A DNA stretch of 64,000 nucleotides from an uncultured Spirochaetales bacterium (GTDB lineage: Bacteria > Spirochaetota > Spirochaetia > Sphaerochaetales > Sphaerochaetaceae): positions 1-64,000 of the forward strand of contig CASEKE010000035.1 of NCBI GenBank assembly GCA_949288415.1, written 5' to 3'. Numbering within the stretch: position 1 is the stretch's first letter; each line of letters starts with the position of its first letter. Below, piece by piece: positions 8,254-16,527 of the stretch. The position numbers and the translations under genes were made by a program. The notes under the pieces are model-generated. The model searched no databases. It had not been told where the DNA came from and was given only the letters and a program-made list of their open reading frames with translations.

Positions 8254-8895
8254 TCAATTCTGGGAAGTGGTCTTCAGATCGGACCACTTCGATGTCATAA
8301 GCAGGTAGGATGCGACGATCAGGATGGCTATGAGCATGATCGATGTCACTGGAGCCGCCAGATGATGGGTTGCCCGTCTGACGAAATGGGGAATCAGAAA
8401 ACCGGAACCATTGAAAAGTACCAGCAACGATGCGATGATGACAACGGCAGACAATGGCGTAGAAAGGACAGTCGTGATCGATGCAAGATAGAATCCTAGG
8501 AAATATGCCATCACAATGAACAGCAGATGATAAAGTATGAAATATGGTTCTTCCGATATCGAGAAGGGAATGGAGATAAGAATCGCTACAATTATTGCGA
8601 ATAAGTTGTTTGCTGCCGTCTTCCAGTATGCGATTGTTCTTGTCCTGCCTGCAAGGTTGTAGAACCTGAAGTTCTGTATGGACACGCACCCGAGGACAAG
8701 TGCGCATATGCCGTTTCCGAACAGCAGACTTGTTCCCATGCTGGAGAAGAACAGAATGATGACCGTCTCGTCGGACATCATTCTGCCTATCAGCGTCGCC
8801 AGAAACATCTGTACCACGGCAAATACAAGTGCCACTATGACGTATGAGAGTACGGCATCCTTCGATTCGAGCCAGAATCTTCTCATTGAGCTCAT
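8254..8895 (-). CDS. ABC transporter permease (YtrC/D-like membrane protein)
   Basis: 213 residues with about six hydrophobic membrane segments and almost no soluble domain. Its position directly after an ABC ATPase gene and a YtrA-type regulator identifies it as the membrane partner of a small ABC exporter; the sequence itself has no substrate motif. The start at MSSMRRF follows a strong GAAGGAGG by 7 nt, which is preferred over the ATG at 8910 that lies inside that ribosome site. Transcribed last in the gntR-ATPase-permease operon and ended by the shared terminator. In Bacillus the ytr-type operons respond to cell-wall-active antibiotics; the same role here is only an inference. Confidence 0.75.
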   Translation of the reverse strand: MSSMRRFWLESKDAVLSYVIVALVFAVVQMFLATLIGRMMSDETVIILFFSSMGTSLLFGNGICALVLGCVSIQNFRFYNLAGRTRTIAYWKTAANNLFAIIVAILISIPFSISEEPYFILYHLLFIVMAYFLGFYLASITTVLSTPLSAVVIIASLLVLFNGSGFLIPHFVRRATHHLAAPVTSIMLIAILIVASYLLMTSKWSDLKTTSQN

Positions 8896-8906
8896 TGTCG
8901 CCTCCT

Positions 8907-9737
8907 TCATCTCGTAAGCTCGACGAAATACTTCTGCAGATCGAGCGTCTCCACCGTTGTCCCGTCGACCGGATCGATAGGACCTTTTACGGTATATTTG
9001 AAAATTTTCCCGAATTTTCTTGCTGATACAACTTTGGCGCTTTCTATGGCCTTACGGACGGCATCTTCGCTTCCGGAGACTAGTCTGACGTCCTTCAGCT
9101 CTTCCTCGAGAGGTCCTTTCACGATGATCCGCCCATGGTGGATTATCGCTATCTCGTCCACAAGATGTGAAACCTCCTCGATGATATGGGTGGAAATAAC
9201 GAAGCATTTGTCCTCGGTCGCTCGCTTCAGAATCTCCTCGTAGAGCAGCTCCCTGTGGTTTGCATCAAGGCCCAGTATAGGTTCGTCCAGCAGTATGAAT
9301 GCAGCCGGACTGGAAAGGGCAAGGATGTCTTTGAATATTGTCCTGTAACCTGTGGAGAGCTTCTCCCATTTCGATTTCGTGTCCAGGGCGAAAGCGTCTG
9401 CAAGTGTCGCCATGTCTTTTTCGTCGGCCCCGGTCTCCGCGGAGAACAGCCTGAATATTTCCCGTACTCTCGACGAGGATGGGAACAGGTTTTCCTCTCC
9501 GACGTGGCAGATTTTCCCGAAGTCGTCGGGACTGTCCTTCACCAGTCTGTTTTCTATTGCTATTTTTCCTCTGTCAAGTCCGATGCGATTGCTTATACTC
9601 TTCAGAAGTGTGCTTTTTCCTGCACCATTCCGGCCGAACAGGCCATAGATATGTCCTGTGCTGAACGATAGGCTGACATTGTCAAGAGCGAGAGTCTCCC
9701 TGTACCTTTTTGTTGCACCTTCAACATCGATTCTCAT
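8907..9737 (-). CDS. ABC transporter ATP-binding protein
   Basis: 276 residues. Walker A is GRNGAGKST (residues 35-43), Walker B FILLDEP, and the H-loop is in STHIIEE. The signature is LSTGY instead of LSGGQ, a variant characteristic of YtrB-like ATPases. A C-terminal extension of about 70 residues follows the nucleotide-binding domain. It powers the adjacent permease. The start MRIDVEG is preceded by GAGGAAGG; an upstream ATG at 9755 is less well placed. The 5' end overlaps the end of the GntR gene by 17 bp, so the two are translationally coupled. Confidence 0.88.
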   Translation of the reverse strand: MRIDVEGATKRYRETLALDNVSLSFSTGHIYGLFGRNGAGKSTLLKSISNRIGLDRGKIAIENRLVKDSPDDFGKICHVGEENLFPSSSRVREIFRLFSAETGADEKDMATLADAFALDTKSKWEKLSTGYRTIFKDILALSSPAAFILLDEPILGLDANHRELLYEEILKRATEDKCFVISTHIIEEVSHLVDEIAIIHHGRIIVKGPLEEELKDVRLVSGSEDAVRKAIESAKVVSARKFGKIFKYTVKGPIDPVDGTTVETLDLQKYFVELTR

Positions 9738-10101
9738 TGTTTCCTTCCTCTTCAATCATCTTTGCCAGTTCTGTCGCTCCTATTCCAAGCTTGGCCGCCT
9801 CGCAAAGCATCGGTTCCACGAACGAGGATCTGAAATTCCTCTTTCTTTCGTCGCGGATCTTTTCTTTCGCTCCTGGAAGCACGAACATGCCTAGGCCTCG
9901 GCGCTTTTCTATAAGATTGCGTTCCACCAGCAGGTTCATGCCCTTGAGCACGGTTGCAGGATTCATCTTCAGCTCGACGCTGAGCTCTGTCGTGGACGGT
10001 ATCTGCGTTCCTTCAGGGTAGAGTCCGGAAAAGATGTCCTCCTCTAATGACGAGGCTATCTGGATGAACAGCGGAGTTCCTTCGTCAAGTTTCCAGTTCA
10101 T
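9721..10101 (-). CDS. GntR-family transcriptional regulator, YtrA subfamily
   Basis: 126 residues, the short YtrA type: an N-terminal winged helix (LFIQIASSLEEDIFSG, then IPSTTELSVELKMNPATVLKGMNLL, ERNLIEKRRGLGMFV) and only about 45 further helical residues for dimerisation, with no effector domain. YtrA-type repressors control the ABC transporter genes encoded with them. It is first in the operon and a perfect operator-like inverted repeat lies between its promoter and start. The ATG follows AAAGGAG. Confidence 0.9.
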   Translation of the reverse strand: MNWKLDEGTPLFIQIASSLEEDIFSGLYPEGTQIPSTTELSVELKMNPATVLKGMNLLVERNLIEKRRGLGMFVLPGAKEKIRDERKRNFRSSFVEPMLCEAAKLGIGATELAKMIEEEGNNENRC

Positions 10102-10116
10102 ACCGCTCCTTTGTTG

Positions 10117-10167
10117 GTTAGTTACTCAACTAACTAAGTAGATAACATATCTTTGTTTTGTTGTCAA
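10117..10167 (-). promoter_or_regulatory. Promoter and operator of the ytrA-like operon
   Basis: On the minus strand a consensus TTGACA (10162-10167) and TATCTA (10139-10144) are 17 bp apart. Directly downstream, at the expected transcription start, is a perfect inverted repeat with arms GTTAGTT (10117-10123) and AACTAAC (10128-10134) around ACTC. Its position just after the -10 fits autorepression by the YtrA-like regulator. Confidence 0.7.
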
Positions 10168-10215
10168 CCATATGAGCTCTTGCTTTGCTCTCCGATTTGA
10201 TGGAAAATCATTGTC

Positions 10216-11064
10216 ATGAAACTTGTCGAACGCGGAGTTCTGGATACTTCCGACATCTATCTGTTCAACGGGTCTACAAGGACGGATGCCTTTTTCTATC
10301 ATCTGCTATGTACAGGGCATTACTTCTGCAACGGTCAGTACAGAGTCCGGCGCAACAGTCTGGACAGCTATCTCATCATCTACGTAGTGGAAGGGGAAGG
10401 TTTCATCGAGGACATGGACGGCAGAAGAAGTCTATCGAAAGGGGAAATGGCGATCCTGAACTGTTACGAGAGACCCAGCTACGGGACGGAGACAGGATGG
10501 GAGATATACTGGATCCATTTCGACGGGCACGATATCTCGAAACTCTATGCTATGCTTCCATCCAAAATTGCCCGCCATCCTCTCGTGGATGTGTCGATGA
10601 GGGCGTTCAAGAAGATCATCATACCGTTTGTGAACGGAGTTCAGCCCACGGAAGCGATAGTAAACAAATACATCACCAATCTCCTGACCGAATTCTTCGA
10701 AAGCGACAAGGATGACGTGATCGACGAGAAGGGCAGGCGATTCCAGGCAGTATACAACTATATAACCCAGAATCTGGACAAACGGATAAGTCTGGACGAG
10801 CTGGCCGATCTGGCGAACCTTTCGCGGTTCTATTTCATACGCGCTTTCAAGGAAGAGACGGGATATACTCCGCATGAGTACGTACTAAGGGCCAGAGTGA
10901 ACACGGCCGTATTCTTTCTTTCCGCTACGGATCTCACACTTTCGGATATTACCTACAAATGCGGATTTTCCAGCGAGAGCGCTTTCAACAATACTTTCAG
11001 AAACTTCACGGGCACTACTCCGTTGCAATTCAGGAAAAAAGCCAGGGCCGAGTCCCTACATTGA
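10216..11064 (+). CDS. AraC-family transcriptional regulator
   Basis: 282 residues. The N-terminal cupin-like sensor domain (residues about 1-150, including YLIIYVVEGEGFIED and a WEIYWIHFDG segment) resembles sugar-sensing AraC proteins. The C-terminal 100 residues hold two helix-turn-helix motifs: ISLDELADLANLSRFYFIRAFK and LTLSDITYKCGFSSESAFNNTF, then FRKKA. The two downstream genes encode mutarotase-fold proteins, so it may regulate carbohydrate genes; this is inference from position only. It is divergent from the ytrA-like operon. No strong ribosome site is visible before the ATG. Confidence 0.85.
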   Translation: MKLVERGVLDTSDIYLFNGSTRTDAFFYHLLCTGHYFCNGQYRVRRNSLDSYLIIYVVEGEGFIEDMDGRRSLSKGEMAILNCYERPSYGTETGWEIYWIHFDGHDISKLYAMLPSKIARHPLVDVSMRAFKKIIIPFVNGVQPTEAIVNKYITNLLTEFFESDKDDVIDEKGRRFQAVYNYITQNLDKRISLDELADLANLSRFYFIRAFKEETGYTPHEYVLRARVNTAVFFLSATDLTLSDITYKCGFSSESAFNNTFRNFTGTTPLQFRKKARAESLH

Positions 11065-11074
11065 AAGATGAGAA

Positions 11075-11098
11075 TCCGGATCGGTCGCCCGATCCGGA
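11075..11098. other. Perfect 10-bp stem-loop downstream of araC
   Basis: TCCGGATCGG (11075-11084) and CCGATCCGGA (11089-11098) form a perfect stem with a TCGC loop 10 bp after the AraC stop codon. It is followed by A rather than T on the plus strand, so it is not a canonical intrinsic terminator; it may protect the mRNA 3' end. Confidence 0.5.
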
Positions 11099-11117
11099 AA
11101 AAAGCATGACCTTCCCG

Positions 11118-11154
11118 GAAAACAAAGAGCCGACCGCCTGTATACGACGGTCGG
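11118..11154 (-). terminator. Probable terminator of the DUF5107/TPR gene
   Basis: On the minus strand CCGACCG (complement of 11148-11154) pairs with CGGTCGG (complement of 11130-11136) across an 11-nt loop, 10 bp beyond the DUF5107 stop. The following tract is only moderately T-rich (CTCTTTGTTTT). Confidence 0.5.
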
Positions 11155-11164
11155 GGCAGAAATT

Positions 11165-14100
11165 TCATCTGTTTTCCAGAATGAAGTCCATGAGTTTTTC
11201 ATGGATGACGGCCGCCGCGAGGTTGCCATTCATCCGAAGCGCTTCTGCGATGTGCTCCTCTGCCATGTCCCTTTGTCCGCGTCCTATGTCCGCGAGAGCC
11301 ATCACAAAATTGCAATGGGCTCTGTTCTTTTCATTGAGATCGTCTTCCCAAAGCTGCAGATCCGGCAGGCTTACTGCGAAGAAGTCTATCTTTATGTCGT
11401 CGAAGATATGGCCTTCTCCATAATCGGAGAGTTTGTTGAACTTTCTTGCCGCCGCCTTTTTCTCTCCGAGCTTCATGTATGCAAGCCCTTGATACATTAT
11501 CATGTCCGCAGGCTGGTCGTAGTAGAACATGGGCCCGGAAGGTTCTTCCGCTCCGAGAGTCGCCAGACGGAAATGTTCGATCGCCTTGTCCTTGTTGCCT
11601 CGCTTTTCTTCCAGCAGACCGTAGAAATAGTGCGTGTCGTTGTCCTTCGATCCTTCGAGCTTTCCTTCGCCAAGGTTCTCCGGATAGAATAGGGCTGCCT
11701 CGAAGAATGCTGCGGCATTGTCGTAATCTCCTTTTCTCATGGCCTCTATGCCGAGCATCCTGTTCGCAAGCATGTATTCCCTCGAGACCTTTCCCTCTCC
11801 GCCTTCCCATGGGTGGAACTTTCGATCCATGATCAGTGAAAGTGCTTTTTCATGATCGCCGTCGAGATTGAGCAGATGGCAGTATGTCACGTACAGATCG
11901 TCTCTATTTAGCACAAGATCCATGTGCTTCTCGAATTCCTTTCTGCGGCTCTCTTTGCTCCAGAGGAGCTTTTCCCTGAGCTGATCGAGTTCGAGAAATA
12001 CCCTTGCATCGCTTTCATCGAGCTCGAATGCGGATTCAAGAAAATGCAGGGCCTCGTCCTTTTTCCCAAGTTTGTTGAAAAGCACGATTGCAAGATTCCT
12101 CTGCACGGTCGGGAAGGTTTTGTCCAATCTGAAACTTTCCATCCATGAGGAGTAGGCGTCCTGGTATCTCTTTCTGTCGTAGAAGAGGCAGCCGAGATAG
12201 TATCTGGCCTTTGCCCCTGCGGGATTTCCTGCCACGGCGTCTTCAAGCACGATGAAGTCTTCAATAGTGTTCGGAAAGCAGTAGAGCGGGGATGCGTTCT
12301 CTCCTGCAAGTCTTTCGCTCTCCGCATTGCCGGATCTTCCGAGTTTTCCATAGGCATATGCCATGTAGAAGTGTTTCATGGGGCCTTCCGGCGATAGTTC
12401 GAGCAGATCGATTGCATCCACGATGAAGCCCCAGGTCATCAGATCCGATGCCGTGTATATGTACGACGCTTTCCTGTCGTGCATGTTCCTTGCCAGCACA
12501 TCCTTGCCGAGTTTGCCCGTTTTGGTCAGAAGAAGGGACGATGCCCAGTCGAACGGGTCGTATCTGAGCGTTTCCTTTGCGGCATTTTCCGCTTCGTCGG
12601 TCCTGCCGAGCGAAAGCAGGAGAAACGCCTTGAGCGCAAGGGCTTTTATGTTGTGGCTGTTGTATACGAGTGCCCGTCCGATGTAGTAGTATGCTTCCTC
12701 GAAGCTTCCTCTCGAGGATGCAATAGCAGCCAGATAGTACCAGCTTCTCTCGCATTCGCTCTGGTTCCAGGTCGCTTTGTAGAAGTTGTCGAACGCTTCT
12801 TCCATCTTTCCCTGATAGAGCAGGCATACCCCAAGATAGTAGAGCGATTCCCCGACATACGGGTTCGGCGTTCTCCATGTGATTCGCTTGATTGCGTTCC
12901 TGAAATGTTTCTCCGCTTCTTCCAGCAGAGTCCTTCTCATCAGAAGAAGTCCGTAGGCCGTGTTTATGCGGCTGTCCAGCGGATCCCTCTTCAGTCCTTC
13001 CAGATACCATGGATCCGGATCCTGCGTGGCATGTCTGTACTGTTCTATCTGCTGTGCAGTGAGCAACAGCTCCTCGTTCGTCAGTATCTCCTTCGGATCC
13101 TTTGCTGCCTCGGCCGGAGATGGAATAGGTTCTATCTCCTTCTTTTTCGGAGCGGCGGATATGATTTCTCTTCCGTTTGCATCATCGACGGCAAGCCGGA
13201 GTTCCCATTCTTCGTATGGACATATGAGAGTGGCCTCGAACCCTTCCTCCACGCTGAGAGGCGTCCTTTTCTCGAAAAGTACTTCCGTACCGTGCGAGAG
13301 TCTGATCGTCGCTTCGTCCATTACGTATGTAGGATAGACGCAGATATCGCATTTTCCGTCGTGTGCCGTGAAGTTGACTACGAGTTCCTTTGATGCGTTC
13401 TTTACGTATCCCGCCTTCTTGTACGGCATGAAGTACTGGGTGAAGCATTTCTCCTCGAACGGCATGAGCCAGGTGAAATCCGGCTGGTTGTCCGTGTAGA
13501 CCCCTGTCATCAGTTCGATGTATGGACCATTATTGTCGGTGAGGTTTCTGTCCCATGCCTTGCCGAAGTCGCCGCAACCCCAGGTCCACTGTTTCTTTCC
13601 GGGGGAGATATGGTGGTCGGCTATGTGAAGTATTCCCGCATTTTTCCCGTAATCGTACCCGCCGACGAAATTGAAGTCGCTTTTGTAGGCCATATATGAA
13701 GTTGGTACTGGGATGTTCCTGTAGCGAGATATGTCCACACCTTCGCTGTAGTCGTGCTTGTAGTATGTCCCGGTGGCGATCGGGAACTTGGACACTGCAC
13801 GCTTGCCGTGGTCGAATACCGCATTCACGTCAGGTGGAAACACGGATTGCGTGTCGTCGTTGACCGCAACAGCCGGATTTGCCCACCATAGGAACGTCTG
13901 AGGCATGGAGGTGCGGTTGTATAGCTGCGCCCTGATCTCGATGTATGCCTTTCCGGGGTACAGAGTGAATGACGTCACGACCCGTGTGCCGTACATTTCG
14001 TCGAGATCGCCGATCCTGAGAGTGACCGATCCGTCGTCGTTCTCTCTTGTCTCGTAATCTGTCTGCATGTATGTCGTCGGGCGGTGATGCTGTGGCCAGT

Positions 14101-14464
14101 TGAATTCTATTCCCCCACTGATCCATGGACCTAGCAGACCGACCAGAGCGGGTTTTATGACCTCGTTGTAGTAGACGAAGTCGTATCCGTTCGTCTTGTC
14201 GTATGCCCTCTGTATCCTTCCTCCGAGCGACGGAAGTATCATGACTTTTATGTATTCGTTCTCCAGGTATATTGCATCGTAGACTTTGTCTTTCTTCTCA
14301 TCCTCTATCTTGTCGATCACCGGGTAGGGGTATACCTTGCCGGAGGATCCCTGGTACACTCTTTTCTCGAGGAACATGGGGTTCCTGTCCGGCTCTCCGA
14401 TCCCGTATGTCGGGATGACGGTTTTCTCCTGATAGATCCTGGCGTAAGAGTTTCCTGTTTTCAT
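11165..14464 (-). CDS. DUF5107 domain protein with long TPR array
   Basis: 1099 residues without signal peptide or membrane segment. Residues about 40-430 are a DUF5107 domain, of the galactose-mutarotase-like beta-sandwich fold (ILPSLGGRIQRAYDKTNGYDFVY, GGIEFNWPQHHRP, FLWWANPAVAV). Residues about 470-1090 are a TPR superhelix (repeats such as ESLYYLGVCLLYQGKMEEAFDNF and ARYYLGCLFYDRKRYQDAYSSW). Proteins of this architecture occur in gut bacteria near sugar genes; I know of no defined activity. The mutarotase fold suggests that it binds or modifies a carbohydrate, with the TPR part as scaffold. ATG is preceded by AAGGAG at 8 nt. It is divergent from a broken aldose 1-epimerase gene and ends 100 bp from the convergent AraC gene. 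Confidence 0.8.
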   Translation of the reverse strand: MKTGNSYARIYQEKTVIPTYGIGEPDRNPMFLEKRVYQGSSGKVYPYPVIDKIEDEKKDKVYDAIYLENEYIKVMILPSLGGRIQRAYDKTNGYDFVYYNEVIKPALVGLLGPWISGGIEFNWPQHHRPTTYMQTDYETRENDDGSVTLRIGDLDEMYGTRVVTSFTLYPGKAYIEIRAQLYNRTSMPQTFLWWANPAVAVNDDTQSVFPPDVNAVFDHGKRAVSKFPIATGTYYKHDYSEGVDISRYRNIPVPTSYMAYKSDFNFVGGYDYGKNAGILHIADHHISPGKKQWTWGCGDFGKAWDRNLTDNNGPYIELMTGVYTDNQPDFTWLMPFEEKCFTQYFMPYKKAGYVKNASKELVVNFTAHDGKCDICVYPTYVMDEATIRLSHGTEVLFEKRTPLSVEEGFEATLICPYEEWELRLAVDDANGREIISAAPKKKEIEPIPSPAEAAKDPKEILTNEELLLTAQQIEQYRHATQDPDPWYLEGLKRDPLDSRINTAYGLLLMRRTLLEEAEKHFRNAIKRITWRTPNPYVGESLYYLGVCLLYQGKMEEAFDNFYKATWNQSECERSWYYLAAIASSRGSFEEAYYYIGRALVYNSHNIKALALKAFLLLSLGRTDEAENAAKETLRYDPFDWASSLLLTKTGKLGKDVLARNMHDRKASYIYTASDLMTWGFIVDAIDLLELSPEGPMKHFYMAYAYGKLGRSGNAESERLAGENASPLYCFPNTIEDFIVLEDAVAGNPAGAKARYYLGCLFYDRKRYQDAYSSWMESFRLDKTFPTVQRNLAIVLFNKLGKKDEALHFLESAFELDESDARVFLELDQLREKLLWSKESRRKEFEKHMDLVLNRDDLYVTYCHLLNLDGDHEKALSLIMDRKFHPWEGGEGKVSREYMLANRMLGIEAMRKGDYDNAAAFFEAALFYPENLGEGKLEGSKDNDTHYFYGLLEEKRGNKDKAIEHFRLATLGAEEPSGPMFYYDQPADMIMYQGLAYMKLGEKKAAARKFNKLSDYGEGHIFDDIKIDFFAVSLPDLQLWEDDLNEKNRAHCNFVMALADIGRGQRDMAEEHIAEALRMNGNLAAAVIHEKLMDFILENR

Positions 14465-14570
14465 CCTTTAAGCTCCTTGGTTCAGAGTAATATCGGAAAT
14501 TGCATTCATCAATGTCTAAAAATGCTTGAATATTGCAAATAATTGCTATCCGATGGGGACTGTGCAGAGA

Positions 14571-14576
14571 TATAAT
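14571..14576 (+). promoter_or_regulatory. -10 element of the aldose 1-epimerase gene, leaderless arrangement
   Basis: A perfect TATAAT lies exactly 7 nt before the ATG, and there is no Shine-Dalgarno sequence, so transcription would start at or beside the start codon. No good -35 is visible at 16-18 bp. Confidence 0.5.
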
Positions 14577-14583
14577 ATCTTTT

Positions 14584-15506
14584 ATGGATATTTTGGAAAG
14601 CGATTTTCTCAGGGGTTGTCTCACTCCGTATGCCGCCGCCGTCGAGGCCGTCTTCGACAAACGGACGAGAAAGGATCTTGCGCTGCGCCTCGGCAGCGAG
14701 GAGGCACACCTTTTCGATGCCTCGTACAGCGGGAACACGGTAGGATCCTATGCCGGTAGGATAAGGAATGCCAGGCTGCGTATAGGAGACGATCTCTGGA
14801 TGCTCGACAGAAACGATGGAACATCATCATACATGGAGGCCTCAGGTCGCTTCGCAGGATTTGGGACAGAGTACAGGCCGATGGCGCAGTCTCATATGAG
14901 ACGCGGTTCAGACATCTGAAGGACGGCCTTCCCGGAGAAAGAAGATTCTCGGTCACATACCGTCTGGATGGCGACACTCTTTTTGTCACATACTCGGCCG
15001 GAAGCGATCGGGAAACATTCTTCAATATTACAAATCATATCTACTTCTCTCTGGATCCAGACGGCGATGAAAGAAATGACTTACTCAGGATCGACGCGAG
15101 CCGCGTCGTTCGCAACGAGGAGGGGCATCTTCCGGTCGAAATCGTTCCTGTGGTGGGAACACTGTTCGATTTCCGTTCCGGAAAGCGGATCGGAAATCTG
15201 GAGGATACAGTTTCGCTTGGTTTTTCGCGGGGATTGAACAACTACTTTTTTCTGGACGGGCCTATATGGATCGTAAACGGAGAATTATGCATCGTCGTGT
15301 CTAGTGATGCGCCCGGTGCGGTCGTATACACCGGAGGATTTCTGGAAAAGCCTTTTTCAGGGGTAGCCGTGGAGCCTGGAACTCTGGTTCCGCTTTCCGG
15401 AGCCGTGGACGGTGTGACGAGATTCGAAAGGAATATATCGTACCGCTTCATAGCCTCCATGCAACTGGAATATGGTTGTGAAAATGGCAGTCGAGATTTT
15501 GAGTAA
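14584..15506 (+). pseudogene. galM: Aldose 1-epimerase (galactose mutarotase), interrupted by one frameshift
   Basis: An otherwise complete aldose 1-epimerase of about 307 residues is split over two frames. The first frame gives GSYAGRIRNARLRIG and RNDGTSS. Near 14829-14832 the reading moves to the -1 frame, which continues HGGLRSLRR, GERRFSVTYRLDGDTLFV, NITNHIYFSLD and GFSRGLNNYFFL to the stop at 15504-15506. One missing base before the His-Gly-Gly motif would restore it. Catalytic residues are all present (His of HGG, His of TNHIYF, Glu of VAVEPG), so the lesion is either very recent or a sequence error. The enzyme interconverts alpha and beta anomers of hexoses. It is divergent from the DUF5107/TPR gene. 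Confidence 0.8.
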
Positions 15507-15507
15507 T

Positions 15508-15533
15508 GAAAAAGGACGGAGTACCGTCCTTTT
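15508..15533. terminator. Bidirectional terminator after the epimerase gene
   Basis: Nine-bp stem AAAGGACGG (15511-15519) and CCGTCCTTT (15524-15532) with an AGTA loop, A-rich on the left and T-rich on the right. It can serve both the epimerase gene and the convergent pRiA4b-like gene. Confidence 0.8.
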
Positions 15534-15550
15534 CCCGTAGTTCGCTATTT

Positions 15551-16219
15551 TCAGCTTTCGTATTTCTTCTTCAGCCTCAGCATGCTTCTGTTGAGACTTT
15601 TCTGCACTTTTCCGATATCGAACGTATAGAGTGAAAGATTCTTTCCTATCTCGTCGTATAGGTCTCCTTTCCTGTCGAGTGTCTCGTCATGCAGGCGCCT
15701 GAGCGTTGCCATGTCTGGTATGCCGGCAGGCACTCCGTAGCCTTCACCCTTGTCGATTTTCGGGAATTCCCTTCCATGGGTCTTCTCGTCGATGAACATG
15801 TCTTCAAGCGTCACGTTGATTGCAAAGTCTCCATAGTACATGGTGAAAGCATCGCCGGGAAGTTCCGCAATCTCCTTTACTGAAAGATCCAGAGGATTCC
15901 ATACCTCGATTTCCTCCGTGTCCTGCTCGGAAGGATCGAACGTTATTCTGAGGATATCTCCGATTGCATCGTAGTCCTCTCCCATGATGTCCTTCGTCTC
16001 TTCTTCCCCGTATTCCTCGAGAAGAAGTCTTTTGGCATTTTCGACATAGGGAATGTCGATTCTGAAGAACGATCCTCCGTCGTCCAGGAGAAAAGCGGAC
16101 AGCAGCGCGTATGATAGGCGTGAAGCTTTTGCATTGTCCATGATGAGAATTTCTCGAGAGATGCCTACGGGACTTCCCGCAAGCACGGCCTTGAAACGAT
16201 AGATCGGATGACTTGCCAT
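15551..16219 (-). CDS. pRiA4b ORF-3-like domain protein (tentative)
   Basis: 222 residues, soluble and acidic. The N-terminus (IYRFKAVLAGSPVGISREILI, then LSYALLSAFLLDDGGSFFRI) follows the pattern of the plasmid pRiA4b ORF-3-like domain, which usually begins with a YxxKVxL...P.IWRR segment and a hydrophobic LH..IQ.A helix. The match is partial and a function is not established for that family. The C-terminal half (residues 130-222) is unrecognised and helical. The ATG follows AAGGAGG. It is transcribed alone between two terminators. Confidence 0.4.
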   Translation of the reverse strand: MASHPIYRFKAVLAGSPVGISREILIMDNAKASRLSYALLSAFLLDDGGSFFRIDIPYVENAKRLLLEEYGEEETKDIMGEDYDAIGDILRITFDPSEQDTEEIEVWNPLDLSVKEIAELPGDAFTMYYGDFAINVTLEDMFIDEKTHGREFPKIDKGEGYGVPAGIPDMATLRRLHDETLDRKGDLYDEIGKNLSLYTFDIGKVQKSLNRSMLRLKKKYES

Positions 16220-16303
16220 CTGGCCTCCTTGATCCTGCGTCTTCGACGCATCCCTCTATGGGGTCGTCACGATGGAACAACTGTAACTGTATATATAGGA
16301 GAA

Positions 16304-16332
16304 ATTATACGGCATAGTGATTGAAAATGAAA
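16304..16332 (-). promoter_or_regulatory. Promoter of the pRiA4b-like gene
   Basis: Perfect TATAAT on the minus strand (16304-16309) with TTTCAT 17 bp upstream (16327-16332). It gives an 80-90 nt leader before the ribosome site at 16220-16230; nothing distinctive is seen in that leader. Confidence 0.5.
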
Positions 16333-16386
16333 GAAGATTATCGTTTGGCGAGTTCATATGCCGAGGTTTCCAGGGGCACAGAGTAG

Positions 16387-16414
16387 AAAAAACTCCGCGG
16401 CATCTGCCACGGAG
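16387..16414 (-). terminator. Terminator of the tRNA-Ala gene
   Basis: On the minus strand CTCCGTGGC pairs with GCCGCGGAG (one G-T pair) around a 4-nt loop and is followed by six T. It lies 4 bp after the tRNA 3' end. Confidence 0.88.
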
Positions 16415-16417
16415 CTT

Positions 16418-16490
16418 TGGAGAAGAAGGGGCTCGAACCCTCCACCTACAGATTGCGAACCTGTCGCTCTACCAGATGAGCTACTTCCCC
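16418..16490 (-). tRNA. tRNA-Ala, anticodon CGC
   Basis: The 73-nt minus-strand sequence folds as a full cloverleaf: acceptor GGGGAAG with CTTCTCC, D-arm GCTC/GAGC, anticodon stem ACAGG/TCTGT with loop TTCGCAA (anticodon CGC, reading GCG), and T-arm GAGGG/CCCTT with loop TTCGAGC. The acceptor contains the G3-U70 wobble pair that identifies tRNA-Ala, and the discriminator is A. The CCA end is not encoded, so a CCA-adding enzyme is needed. It lies 37 bp downstream of rex on the same strand and may be co-transcribed with it. Confidence 0.95.
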
Positions 16491-16527
16491 GACTTTTAGG
16501 GATGATAACTCATTTTCAAAATAATTG

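Noticed and set aside
11075..11098. Hairpin after AraC as an intrinsic terminator
   Set aside because: The stem is perfect but it is followed by A on the plus strand and lacks a T tract on the minus strand.
14815..14840. Programmed -1 frameshift in the epimerase gene
   Set aside because: The direction would fit, but there is no slippery heptamer and no downstream pseudoknot-like structure; one missing base explains it more simply.
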